64,000 nucleotides of DNA from Aplectana chamaeleonis (GCA_029168955.1 JAPDOI010001063.1:1-64000); one strand, 5' to 3'; shown: positions 47,301-58,164, counted from the stretch's first letter. Notes: a model not told the origin generated them from the letters alone. Numbers and translations: made by a program.

Positions 47301-50300
47301 TGCAAGCATTAGAGAGATTGGATGACACAAGAGAGATGTCTGGGCTAGAAGGTCGGCCGTTGGCAGGGAGACGAGTGGGCTGGTCATCATTGAGGATAAC
47401 CAGGTCACACTCCTCAGCCCATTCTTCGACATCTTCCCTCTGGCGTCAGAATCAAGAGCGGAACAGAACGTGTGAGCATTGAAGTCACCCGCAAGAGACA
47501 GCTGAAGGGGAGAGTGAGCAGTCGTATAACTGCTTAAGGAGGGGAATAGGATTATAAGAGGGGGACAAGATGATATAGGAGGAATATATATGTTAAATAG
47601 AGATAAAGGGGTTTTGAGGGAGGTGGACAGGAATGTACTCGAGTACCGTCCTTAGGAGTATTAGGGATAATATGAGAAGGTAAGGCAGATTGAACGAAAG
47701 TAGACACTCCGCCCCCAGAGCTGTCCTTGGCATGTGATAGGCGGTGTAGCCCAGAATGTTAGGTTGGGGATAAGTGGTAGATGGAGAGAGCTTGGTTTCT
47801 TGAACCATGATAACATCCGGGTGATGAGAACGTGCGAATAGAGAGAGTTCAGATAACTTGTTGCGAAGGCCGTTGAGATTAATGTGAACAATGGAGAGGG
47901 GGCGGTTGGTAATTGAGGAATCAGAGTTGTTGGGGGGCAGAGCATAGAACACAACGAAAGGATGAGTCATGATGCCTCACAGAACTGAGGCCCGAACAGG
48001 AGAAGTGCACCCACCTTTGGCATCCGAAGCACTGGACACTTGTTTTATGCCAGGTAACATCCTCGCCGCAGGTGGCACATGGATACTTCCGTGCTGGACC
48101 TGGATTCCTCTCGACGCCGGCCCTTTGTAATAAAATCCTCAGGAGAGCTGCGGCCGACCAGCACCTCTCCCATGACAAAAACCCTCTTCTCGGAGGGGTT
48201 GACGTCGGTTTGCACGGAGGCGATCTTCTCTCCTCCACACTGCCACGGCACGAACGTACGACATCTCGGCAGCAATAATAGGATTATACAATTCAAAGTC
48301 ATCAGCGAATGCCGCGCAGCCAACGTTGTTCAAGGATATAATCGAGGAAAGCTCTTACGTATAAATATTAAAGAGAATTGGTGAAAGCACTCCACCCTGG
48401 GGAACACCACTAAGGACTGCAGTGGGAGGGGAGAACGCACTGTTAAGCCGGATTCTAAAAGTTCTGCCCGTGAGAAAAGCACGAATCCAAGTCACTATAC
48501 GTGGATGAATACCCACTATTTCTAGTTTGCTTACTAATTTACGATGGGAAACTCGGTTGAATGCCTTAGAAAAATCAAGGTATATAACATCCACACCAAT
48601 ATCATTGTCCAGTGCAAGAGTCCAGTCTTCAAGCGACTGCAGCATCGCCGAAACTCTGGATTTTCCCTCTTGAAAACCATGTTGGTGCTCCGAGATGATG
48701 GAGTGTTCCTCTAGATGAGCCATAATTCCTTTCTTTAGTACTTCTTCAAAAAGCCTTGCAAAAATAGACGTGATACTAATAGGGCGGCAATTGTTGGGAT
48801 CAGAAAACGGCCTCTTCTTTGGTATAGGAGTCACAAAAGGTGTACGCCATCTCTCGGAACATCACGCATAAAACTCAGGTTGGAAATGTACCTCTACTAT
48901 AGGGGATACTGAAATTCCCACTGTGTCTCAGGTGAGAGATCTTGGTTTTTGTTACGATGACAAACTAGATTTTCAAGAACATTATAAAATCTTGCAAAGG
49001 AAGACTTTTTTACAGACGTATCGAATTTTCAAAGGTTTATCCACGAGAAATAGAAGCGTTCTAATAAAGGCATACTAAAAATATGTCAGACCTATAGTTG
49101 AAAGTGGAGTCACGGGCTTGAATCCATATAAAAGAAGGGATAACGATGTTTTAGAAAGGGTTCAGAACAACTACATTAGGAAACTCTTGATTCGGACAGA
49201 AGGATTTGATTATTCATTGATACCGTGTGCTAACATGAGAAACACTATTCTCAATCTAAACTCGTTAGAATCTCGTCGAAAGCTAAGAGACGCGTGTATG
49301 GTATTCAAACTACTATCTGGGCAGCTTGGTGTTTGAGTGTCCCGATTCTACAGTTTGATACAATCGAGAACCAGGGGAGGACAGGTCAAGATCTCATTTT
49401 CAATGCCTAGAACCAATTTGAGGAGGCACATGTTCACACGCAGGGCAGGCTTAATCTATTTGAAGCTGAAGTGTACCGCCTTACCAAATATGCTTACTTA
49501 CGGTTCGTTCAAACGTATGGCTGGTACGAAGTTACTGAGTTTTTAGATATGTATTAGGGTTTTTTTACACAATTATTGTAGCGTTTTATCTCACGCTTGT
49601 CTTATACGGCGTAATAAATGAAGTGAAATGAAATGTACAGTGCGTTCAGAAATGATAGGCTCACCCTTGAAAACAGAGGTTTTCAAAACGCTTCACAGTT
49701 TGGCGATCCATACTGTTCACTATTGAATTCAGCAGTGCAAAAAACTTTTGCATACTCAATCTTATGAGTACTTCACGATTTTGAACAATTTTAAGATAAC
49801 TTTTCGGATTTTTCACCGTTCAGAAATGATTAGCTCACCCTGTAAAAGTTCAAATTTCTTACTTCGAAAAATTTCTCGATTCAAGTCCATTACATATCAT
49901 TGACGTGGGTACATCGTACATAGTTGTAGCCAGTATGGGACGTGGTACTGCTCTTACTACTTCTGAACAAGCCCAGATTCGTGGCCTCGTCTCTATTGGA
50001 CTGAGTCAGCGAAGAATAGCGGCCCAAATCGGACGTTCGCAACACTGTGTTGGGCAGTTTCTTAGAGATCCGGCTTCTTATGGAAGGGCAAAGTCTACCG
50101 GACGCCCTAAGAAGGTCGCCAGTCAGGACGCCCGAAGGATCAGTCGCCTATCTTCCAACAGCACGCTGTCGCGGAATCAAGTCAGGTCTGAATTATCGCT
50201 TGATGTGTCGAAAACAACTGTCTGGAACACCCTAAACGGCAATGAAAACATCGTCTGCCAAGTTACGAAGAAGGCCCCGTCAATGTCCGCCAACTATAAA

Positions 50301-53300
50301 GATGCTCGACTGGAATTCGCAAGAGAGAACATGACAACCGACTGGACAAAGGTAAGGCGATCTCCTGTAAATCAAGCAAACTTGAAAAATGAGCTTAAAA
50401 TTGTTCAGGTTACTTTCTCCGACGAAAAAAAATGTAATCTTGATGACCCTGATGGAGCTAGATATTACTGGAGGGATCTCCGCAAGGATCCGTTGATCTT
50501 CAGCAGGATGAATTTTGGTGGTGGCTCGCTGATGTCTTGGGGAACATTTTGCAGCGAAGGTGTTCTGGAGATGGCCTTCACTTCCTCTCGGATGAACTCG
50601 GAGTAATACCAGGAAACTCTGAGGACACATCTTCTGCCGCTCTTTTCTGGAATACGACGTCAGCACTCCATTTTCCAGCAGGATAACGCTGCAGTACAGG
50701 TGTCGAGGTCTACAAAATCCTGGTTGGAGCAGCAGCGAATTCGTGTGATGGAATGGCCTGCTTGCAGCTCTGATTGCAACTCCATAGAATGTATCTGGGG
50801 CATAATAGTACGCCAGGTTAATGCGAACAACAAGCAGTATGGCACTGTAGATGAGCTTAGAGCTGCTGTTCTCGAAGTCTGGACCAAGCTTGATAAGAAT
50901 GTCATATCAAATTTGATCCTTTCTATGCCTAAGAGAATTTTTGAGGTCATTGCTAACGGTGGTGGACCTATATCATACTAGATTTATTGTTTGTTCACGT
51001 TTTGTTCAATTAATAAATAGTTGTTTTCGCAGGGTGAGCCTATCATTTCTGGACTGTGAAAAAACCAAAAATTTACCTTCAAATTGTTCAAAATCGTGGA
51101 GTATTCGAAAGATTGAGTAAGCACAGGTTTTTTGCACTGCTGAATTCAATGGTAATCAGTATGGATCGCCAAACTGTAAAGCGTTTTGATAACCTTGATT
51201 TTCAAGGGTGAGCCTGTCATTTCTGAACGCAAATGTATGCTAGTGGCCCAACTATGGTATCAGCCACCTTTTTAATGAAACACAATGGTATGTGATCCGG
51301 TGTGTCGGAAAACGAATCAGGCCATTCGGCTAGTAGATCCGACAATTCACCCGGGAGAAACCAGAGTCAGGCATAGCAGGAAAAAGCGCAGGACTAACAC
51401 GTTCATCCGAGTCAGTGTCGTCAAGGAATGCCTTCATAAACACACTCGCAAGAAGTTGAGCCTTTTGGGCATCATCCACAACACTGGAACCATCTTCTCT
51501 CTCAAGACAACTTACATCAGACCTGCTTTTTGACTCAGAGTTAAGGAACTTCTCTGAGAGTATTGGTCGAGGCATAGTCGCGAATTAGGCCTCCAAGCTC
51601 CGCAACGGCTCCTGGTGGGCTATTTCGCGGCCAATGTTCGGTCGCGACCACGTTGTCCGCGATATAGCTGCGAAATAACCGAGAAATGGCCCACCAGAAG
51701 CCGCCGCGAAACTTGGTGGGCTATGACTCGGCCATTTCCCGGCAACTGATGCTCTTTACGCTGCCACCAATCTGGAAATGAGGCGGCGAACTTCTATTGA
51801 CGGTCTCACCTGCATTCACAGTTACAGACAACGATACCGTCAATCATAACTGTTGTCATGCTTTGCGTAGGAAGACGTCCAAAAACAATGTTGAGGTCTC
51901 TTCGCGTCTGTTCCCAAACTCACGAATAAAGCCAAACATCAGAAGACATTTCTGGTTGAACCGCAACACAGGGCTTATATCCATCAAGGCTAGGGCTGTG
52001 CGAAAATCTTTTCCATAATTTTCGGAAACGGAAAAGACCAAAAAGATTGTGGACAGGGTTGAGCAGGCCGTTGTGCCGATTTTCGGCGGAGGTACGACCC
52101 CCCTGTTCACCAGCCTTTTTTTTAATTCCATTTTTTTACCCCATCCGCGTGACGAAAAAATGACTTAATTTTTTTGAGAGGCAAACTTACCTCATTTTGC
52201 CTCTCCACGTGGTTTAGAGAGGACTCCTATTTTTCTCCAAAGCCTTCACGACCCCCCATTTTTAACTTTTTTTTCCGGAAATTTCCAAAAACTTTACAAT
52301 CCCCCGTTGTGCCGGGTCACAACGGTGTCAACCCTGGTTGTGGATTTTCTCATTTCCACGTTTCGTCGCTGCTGATGGCTTGCAGATCTCATTCGATAGC
52401 CTACGGTTTTAATCAGATGTGAAGAGATAAAATGTAGGAAGTAAGGTGCAAAACTAGTTGGGGGGCGCTCAGGGTTCAATTAAAAAATGAATGATACCAC
52501 TTTCAGAAATCGAAGTAGTCCGTGAAAAATTTCCATGGGAGATTTCATTTTTTCGAGTGGCCTTCCTTGACTAGTTTTGCACCGGAAGTAATCGTAGGGA
52601 ACAAGTCATTCCGTACCTTGTCTGGGAACTGAATGTGAATCCATCAATATTGACAATGGCTTGAATCTTCACTATATGCACGCCAAATTCGACAGATTAC
52701 TCTGTTTTACTGAGAAGAAACATTCTGGTAGTCAGAGGAGATAGTAAGAGAAATATGAGGCGTGCGTACTATAAAATACGCCGATATCCTGCCATCATCC
52801 AAGCTCATGAGCGTCCTATTGTGAATAGATCCTTGATGCTTTAAAACCCCATCAAATTGCGTATCGAAGAGTTATTTCGGCTGACTCTATACGTAGTATG
52901 TGGCTATAAAGCACCGTTCTGCCATGGTTGATCTTCGCCCGGAATGCCTACAAGAATACGCCCATGTAAGGGGATGCAGTAATAAAGGGCGATCAAGAAG
53001 CTCGATTTTACCTGTAGTATTCCGGAGTAGGGTACGGCTCAGCAGCATTAGGAAGTTCGCCATCGCATAGACCGCACATAAATCAACTAAGCTAAACTGA
53101 ACTGGATTCAAGCAGACCACATATTTGGCGGCTATTTCACGACTATTTCGCGGCGAGAACTATTTGGCGGCTATTTCGCGGCCAGCATTATTCAGCGGCT
53201 ACTTCGCGGTCATATCGCGGCCGGCGTTATTTGGCGGCTATTTCCCGGCTATTACGCGGCCAGCAGGCATTTTGCGGCTATCTCGCGGCTATTCCTCGGT

Positions 53301-54685
53301 CAAAACTCTCAGAGTTGTAGAATGAGTTCTTATTTTTGGTTGCAATCACCTTTTTTCCACCGCGCTATTGTACTTCTTCAAACGTTTTTCGAGGATTGTC
53401 GCGATTCTTTTGTATTCACACTAATCCTCCACACAATTGCTATTACTAGCTACGTTCCAAGCTCGAGTTTTCCTTCGAGAAAGGTTTTCCAAGTGCATTG
53501 GCAGACAGCCTTTTTTTGAAGAGACTAAACAGATAGGTACAAACAAATCAATGGTGTGGTGCAGAATGGAAAGGAAGAGTTCATACCTAGCCTCCACGGT
53601 ATCCACAGTACCCAGAGAGCCATATCAGTCAACGTTTCCTAGGTACTCATTAATACGCCGGAAGCCCGCCTGACTATAAACCCTTTTTAGGACCCTGTCA
53701 TCTAACTCCTCGACGTGCACCTTCAGACTAAATGTGATCGAAGCATGGTCACTCGTACCCAATGGAGCAGGAACATCCACACTGTCAACCAAACCGTCCT
53801 CGTTGGACAGCAGAAGATCCAAAACATTACTACCTCGGGTTACGATTACATTATTTTTGATAAGCTTGTGCGTAGCACACATATCCAAAAATTGTTTACC
53901 GTACAAGGAACCAGCTGTGGGGGTCTGAAGCGATCAGGATATTTCCGGGAGGTTGAAATCGCCCGTAACAATACAAGCCTGACGACAGGAAATCAAGTCG
54001 CCCAATGATTTCAGAAACTGATCAAACACCCCTGCGAAACATGAAGGCACCCTATAAGCTACAATTATTCTCAGTGTTTTATTCCCCAGCATAAGGTCCG
54101 AACAAAGAAGCTGAAAACCTTCAGGTAACACTCCTCATACACCAACTTTTTGAGTTTCCTTTGAGTCAAAGAGACTTGTTGACTAAGAGAGCCACACCTC
54201 CACCCCTTTTGTGAGTTCTGTCACATCTAAGCAGATCAAACTGAGAGCATAAACCACCAAATAGCGAAACACCAGTGATGAGTTGTTGCCGGCGTTCATC
54301 TAAACCCTACAAGTTCGAGCGCTTGTGGTTCGCGAGTGGTCACACAAGCGCTAGTTCTTCTGCATGCTCGGCCACACATCACTCTGTCAGTCTGATGATA
54401 ATTGAGATCCAAAGAACTTGATGTTGTGACTGTTCAAAGTATGACCAATCTGCGCGCAATCTCCAACATTTGCAATTGAGCAGGCATGGCTTTGGAAGGC
54501 ATTTTTGTGTTTTAGGACTGGTTTCCCGTTCACGAAGTTTCTTGCCTTCCTCTCTGGACTAATCTCAATTTGTACGGCTATTCTGCTGGGATTTGCTGAC
54601 GACGTTCTTGATTTGAAATGGCGTCACAAATTGGCATTTCCTACTCTTTCGTCATTGCCCATTTTGATGGTGTATTATGTGTCAG
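41325..54685 (+). CDS. UDP-GlcNAc:dolichyl-phosphate GlcNAc-1-phosphotransferase (DPAGT1/ALG7 type), partial
   Basis: It catalyses the first step of N-glycan precursor assembly in the ER membrane, moving GlcNAc-1-phosphate onto dolichyl phosphate. Exon 41325-41453 gives a first membrane helix (VNIALSVLGYV) and ends KMYGNDQCK. Exon 2 starts at 41812 (SNDPIPEPMG, then the FLFIPFPFIEW helix) and ends near 41914 or 41925. Exon 54516-54685 carries FLAFLSGLISICTAIL, the hallmark LGFADDVLDLKWRHK with its Asp pair, and FPTLSSLPILMVYYVSG. The exon 2 to 3 phase does not match with either donor seen, so a small exon or a lesion may be missing. Later exons (usually more than half the protein) were not found before 64 kb. 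The intron after exon 2 holds nearly all the transposons at 42-54 kb. Confidence 0.85.
42281..42654. mobile_element. hAT-like MITE
   Basis: The ends are CAGGGTCAAGCGG and its near complement. The 8-bp TSD is cccaacta/cccaagta (42273-42280 and 42655-42662, one mismatch). The interior is built of repeated ggggatcgcaaaattt-like words. Removing it joins the CR1 C-terminal frame (LVLGK|FTEKRRH). Confidence 0.8.
42671..43153 (+). mobile_element. Family B non-LTR copy, 5'-truncated
   Basis: It carries the last 0.48 kb of family B (RTRVILAGPRCGHSS, CPDCHNPGHDS) and the (AAG)n tail. The TSD taccaaccct is at 42661-42670. Its right copy was split by the next MITE (TA at 43154-43155 or 43435-43436, then ccaaccct at 43437-43444). 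Confidence 0.8.
43156..43434. mobile_element. Tc1/mariner-type MITE in a TSD
   Basis: The ends CTGTGCTTATCTGGGCC and its complement extend with few mismatches to about 75 bp and are flanked by TA. It landed at the TA inside the right TSD of the family B copy. It is non-coding. Confidence 0.8.
43551..43852. mobile_element. hAT-like MITE
   Basis: Termini CAGGGATGAGCGGAA/TTCCGCTCATCCCTG (imperfect inside). The 8-bp TSD is tcccttag/tcctttag (43543-43550 and 43853-43860). The interior is made of self-complementary words around tttcgg and cgaaacgcgg. Confidence 0.8.
44827..48276 (-). mobile_element. Full-length family A retrotransposon (minus)
   Basis: An 11-bp TSD, aataggattat, is at 44816-44826 and 48277-48287. 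The 5' end at 48276 reads ATTGCTGCCGAGATG and the 3' end is (AAG)n at 44827-44840. In order: 2A-like motif (48095-48118), PHD-like finger, endonuclease (HINLNGLRNK, GDFN region), reverse transcriptase (GFRPISLLSP, SKAFDS lesion near 46196, GVPQGGVLSP, YADDITIMC) and zinc knuckle (CPDCGAPGHD) with stop near 44863. Several frameshifts break the frame. It lies just after the FADD box of element C. Confidence 0.9.
48891..49629 (+). mobile_element. CR1-like non-LTR fragment, 5'-truncated
   Basis: It encodes only the RT thumb and C-terminus (IPTVSQVRDLGF, then LNPYKRRDNDVLERVQNN and RTNLRRHMFTRRAG) with stops, and ends in a taataaatgaagtgaaat tail. The 8-bp TSD gaaatgta is at 48883-48890 and 49630-49637. 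It is of the same clade as element C but in the opposite orientation. Confidence 0.85.
49638..51235 (+). mobile_element. Tc1-family transposon with long IR/DR ends
   Basis: TIRs of about 210 bp each contain an outer and an inner copy of a gttcagaaatga...gctcaccct site (inner at about 49822 and 51033), an IR/DR layout. TA flanks both ends (49636-49637 and 51236-51237). The left TA belongs to the TSD of the preceding CR1 fragment. It encodes one transposase. Confidence 0.9.
49935..50981 (+). pseudogene. Tc1/Tc3-like transposase, one nonsense codon
   Basis: The N-terminal half has paired helix-turn-helix motifs (GLSQRRIAAQIGRSQ; later NSTLSRNQVRSELSL). The DDE catalytic residues are visible: Asp in VTFSDEKK, Asp in FQQDNAA and Glu in CNSIECIWG, with spacing near the DD34E of this family. 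An in-frame 57-bp stretch at 50352-50408 has GTAAGG and TTCAG ends and interrupts the DWTK|VTFSDE join, so it is probably an intron. The only lesion I see is a TAA at 50604-50606; the same frame is open on both sides. It cuts and pastes DNA at TA sites when intact. Confidence 0.85.
51989..52045 (+). repeat. Isolated GGGCTGTGCG terminus
   Basis: TAGGGCTGTGCGAAAATC closely resembles the ends of the hAT-like element at 29355-35313, followed by self-complementary ttttcggaaacgg words. No partner end was found. Confidence 0.4.
52054..52336. mobile_element. hAT-like MITE
   Basis: Ends CAGGGTTGAGCAGG and the partial complement GTGTCAACCCTG. The 8-bp TSD is attgtgga/gttgtgga (52046-52053 and 52337-52344). 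283 bp, non-coding. Confidence 0.75.
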
Positions 54686-54714
54686 GTATGTGGTATAGTA
54701 AGGACTTGAAAAAA

Positions 54715-54885
54715 AAATATATTTCGAACGACCGAGTTTCGAATAAATTCGTTCATTTTTTTTATTTCGAACGAACGAATTTTGAATAAATTCGTTCATT
54801 TTTTATTCCGAACGAACGAATTTCGAACAAATTCGTTCATTTTTTTTATTTCGAACGAACGAATATTCGAATGACGAATAATCTA
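54715..54885. repeat. Word-repeat block (cgaacgaacgaatt)
   Basis: Four units of about 44 bp combining tttcgaacgaacgaa with aaattcgttcatttt; each unit can fold on itself. It lies 30 bases after the DPAGT1-type exon at 54516-54685. Confidence 0.8.
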
Positions 54886-56690
54886 AGCATTAATAGCAAC
54901 CACGCAACACCGTAGTGAGCGGCAATAAAAGTTGAAGTCTTCTTCTAAAGCTTCATTACCACCAACAAATAAAACTCATCCCTAAATCTGGATGGCTTTC
55001 AACTCAAAGAATGCTACAAAATCAACCTTTTCGCTCCAACTTACTTGTTAGCCTGAGGGGGCTATTCGAGGTGCTGACCCCGAATAAGAGGCCCACTTTG
55101 GGTGCTTCAAAAGATCGCGGTAAGTATAGGGTAATCATGTCGTCAAATTCTTCGATATGACCGAAATTTTGCCTAGAGAGGTTCTTTGGTATGCTTATCA
55201 CAAACCCGTTGTTCACGTTCCGAAAGATTAAAGTGGGTTATAGGAGCCGAATGGCAAAGAACCCACCATTAATCCTCATTAATCCTTCAAAAATCGCAAA
55301 AAGGATAAGAGGTTCTTAATCCACAGCTCAAAAAAGCCTCTTGGCGAAGTTTTTGCGAAATCAGTGCTGTTGCAGAAGGGGGGGGGGATAGTCAATCACG
55401 CGCTCTTGACCGCTGGTTGACCACGATTGAGCCACAGCTTAGCTGCGAACTAACTTCCTCTTTAACAAGGATCAGCTCTATATTCAAATGTAAAATATGC
55501 GTTACCTAGAGCAACACAACCACTATTCATCAAGGCAGTGAAAACCGTTGTAGAGTTCACGTGATAATTTCAGTCTGATGAATGGAAGGGCTGCGACGGT
55601 AGATCACTCCGCGCGAATCGAAACCTTATAGGCCAGTGAGGCCGTCAACACCGCACGGCCGGCCGCGTGGTTCATGCGTCAGACTAAAACGAAAATTGAA
55701 TCCTTTGTTTTTTTTAAACCTTGAGCTCGTAACAGTTCGCTGAGGTTTTTGTAGACCACATGAAACGATTTGATCCCTTGGATCATTATAATGGCACAGC
55801 AACATATGGAGAGTTGGAAATCGGAGGAAACAAAGGAATTTCTTGAATTTGGAGTCAATGAAACGAAAAAAAAAACAAATTGCACATTTTCTTGCAGCTG
55901 CATCTAATTTGTACTATATGTATTATTTGCAGAGGACACGGTTTATAAGCACCAATTAAGACCAAACTACATCTTTTCACCCATTCTTAAGTTATAAACC
56001 ACAAATTGGTTATGCATTAATAATGTTCACCTTGGTAGCCCTTGTTTCTACATAGGACGATAAAAAGAAATTTTCAAAGTGTGCGTTTTTGAGAAAACAA
56101 AGCTCGAAAAAGAGTTGCGATAACCAAAAAGTCCTCCATAGGACTTTTTGCGCGACCGCTCTTCGTCTCTCCACCGCAGTTATATTTCTCACCTTCTGCC
56201 AAAAGATCTTCAACCCGTGGTCCCATAGGTTCGCCGCAAAGTGAAATTGCATTCGAAAATTTCTCAGTGACTACGCAATCTTTCATCTCAAAACAAGAGC
56301 AGTAATTTTTGAGTAGAGTTTTTCGTCTTTCTCCACTCCCAATCTTCAGAGTAAGCCATTATAGTTAGTTCTACCGAAGGTTGCTTTCGCGGCCACTTGG
56401 CTTCTGCTATTTTTCCGCGCCGCAACGATTTTAGAAGGGAAGAAAAACCCCGGGTTGGTGTTATCATTTCGCGGCGGCATGGGAAAAAGGGTTTGGCCAG
56501 GTGCGGTGGCCATGTGGCTCCCCCAGCTAGAATGGCCCTAGTAGCCTTCTCAGACGAAGTGTGGGCAAAAAAATTTAGCTCTTTCGTTTGGAAAAGTGGT
56601 ACAGTGGAGTAGTGAAGAAAATGAATTAAGTCTTGAAAAGTATGTCGTTTCCCTTATATATAGGAGCTGATTTTCCTAATTTTTGTTGAA
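54886..56690. other. Stretch without recognisable genes
   Basis: It contains only the 115-bp MITE at 55572-55685 and a fragment near 56437-56462 (gggaagaaaaaccccggg) similar to sequence near 21109. No further exons of the GlcNAc-1-phosphotransferase gene were found. Confidence 0.45.
55572..55685. mobile_element. 115-bp MITE, copy 2
   Basis: AGTCTGATGAATGGA start and TTCATGCGTCAGACT end. It aligns end to end with 7469-7583 at roughly 80 percent by eye. Confidence 0.75.
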
Positions 56691-56694
56691 CCAG

Positions 56695-57030
56695 CTCGAG
56701 TATTTGAATTCGAATAACGCTCGAACATTCACCTCTGCGAATAGTCGAACTCGAATAATATTCGAATGTTCACCTTTTGAGAAAAGTCGAATTCGAATAA
56801 TATTCGAATATTCACCTTTTCCGAATAGTCGAGTTCGAATATTATTCGAATATTCACCTTTTCCGAATAGTCAAGCTCGAATAATATTCGAATATTCACC
56901 TTTTTCGAATAGTCGAAGTCGAATAATGTTCGAATATTCACTTTTTTCGAATATTCGAATGTTCGAATAAAATTTTTTTCGAAAAATTCGAATATTTGTT
57001 CGAACTCGAATATTCGGTATTCACTATAGT
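56695..57030. repeat. Word-repeat block (cgaataatattcgaa)
   Basis: Units of about 51 bp of the form attcacctttt + cgaatagtcga + attcgaataatattcga. Nearly every unit is a near-palindrome, and both strands stay open for about 90 codons because of the period. Confidence 0.85.
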
Positions 57031-57592
57031 ATGGAGCCCTTTCTTATCTGCACTTAAGAACGTAGTGTTCTTTACGACTGTTGCTTTGTTACTTTCGTGA
57101 ACATACTCAAGCATGCGATGGGAATTCCACGAAATACGGCTTGACATCGCTCTCGAAACGACTCGTAGCTCCGTTTTACATAAAGGGGGCCCATTAAATA
57201 TTTCGCATACTCTTCGAGTTTTCGCATACCCAAGGGTCATCCCTTGGGAGAAAATTGAGCGCGTTGCCGGAGAACTGGTCCGTTCATTCTTCGGGGGGAG
57301 GGGGCGCTGAGAAGCAGATCTCTAGGCTATTGCCACCGGTTGGCGGACCGTCTATTGGGGCAGGGCGAGTGATGCGGCTCTGTTCCTCACTTAGCAGTTG
57401 AAACAAACAAGTCTTCTCAGACGCGGATCGAAACCAGAAACGCGCCATTACGCTATGCTATGGCGCATTTTGTACGACGTTTTACACCAAAGAACGACCA
57501 ATCAAACGTACACGTTGAATGATTAAAGGCAAGATCCGGTCAAATTTTAACACCACTGAAATTCGGGTTAGAGATTGGGCTGGCCTAGCTGG

Positions 57593-58164
57593 TATACTTG
57601 TTAGATAATCTTTCGGATAAAGGATCGATTCGGATCATGCCGATTTTGAATTTTCCGGATATTAGCTCGATTCAGATAAAACGCTTTTTCAAATTTTCGG
57701 ATAGTGGATCGATTCAGATAATGCCATTTTTCCAATGATTCGGTTACGGATATCTGGTTGGATAATTTCGGATAACTTCGGATATTTTCGGAACAAAGTT
57801 GAGGCAAAACAGTGAAAAATAAACCAGGCACTCAAGGCAAGCCTTTGAAAACATCTATAATTGAGCAAACAGTAGTGCTTTATTGATGTACTAACTAGAA
57901 GGCGGTACGGAAAATGGGCGTCGCCTAGTGCAATTTTATCCGATTTTATCCAAAATTATCCGATTTTATCCGAAATTTTATCCGAATTTTATCCGATTTT
58001 ATCCGAATTTTTGACCGTTCGGATAATGGTTCGATTCAGATAATGCCGATTTTAAATTTCCCGGATATTGGTTCTATTCAGATAATGCGTTCTTTCAAAT
58101 TTTCGTATAACGGATTATCCGAATCTCGGATATCCGAAAGGGAGTGATTCGGATACTAAGTATA
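57593..58164. mobile_element. Word-repeat MITE with 8-bp TSD
   Basis: The TSD ctagctgg is at 57585-57592 and 58165-58172. The ends TATACTT/AAGTATA are short. The interior consists of ggataatgg + atcgattcag words and attttatccg words that are complementary to each other. 572 bp, non-coding. The 8-bp TSD fits hAT but the terminus is unlike CAGGG. Confidence 0.7.

Larger units (their letters stand above)
51552..53314. mobile_element. Non-autonomous TIR element, CTCTGAGAGT ends, 2-bp TSD
   Basis: The TIR is about 37 bp with mismatches. TT flanks both sides (51550-51551 and 53315-53316). Deleting the element and one TT restores the CR1 frame as KNSFYKFLNSE, fixing the boundaries to the base. Arrays of a ggcggctatttcgcgg word fill the outer 200 bp, in opposite orientation at the two ends. 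A hAT-like MITE is nested at 52054-52336. Confidence 0.85.
42024..54414 (-). mobile_element. CR1-like non-LTR element (element C) with at least eight nested insertions
   Basis: A 9-bp TSD, aacttgatg, is at 42015-42023 and 54415-54423. Own parts, in coding order on the minus strand: endonuclease (54310-53317; GGGVALLV, VTGDFN, GTSDHASI); linker and early RT (51549-51238); RT core (48890-48288; FVTPIPKKRPFSD, QHGFQEGKS, DFSKAFNRVSH, GVPQGGVLSP, FADD); thumb and C-terminus (44815-43853, 43542-43445, and about 42272-42200); and a 3' tail of aaatgaaatgaaat type near 42029-42050. Removing inserts restores the frame at several joins, e.g. KNSFY|KFLNSE and LAYI|SNLSFM. About 3.2 kb is its own DNA. 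It has stop codons and is dead. It lies antisense to the host gene. Confidence 0.85.

Noticed and set aside
56683..56970. Repeat protein from the word block
   Set aside because: Openness results from the ~51-bp period, both strands are open, and the composition is that of cgaatattcg words.
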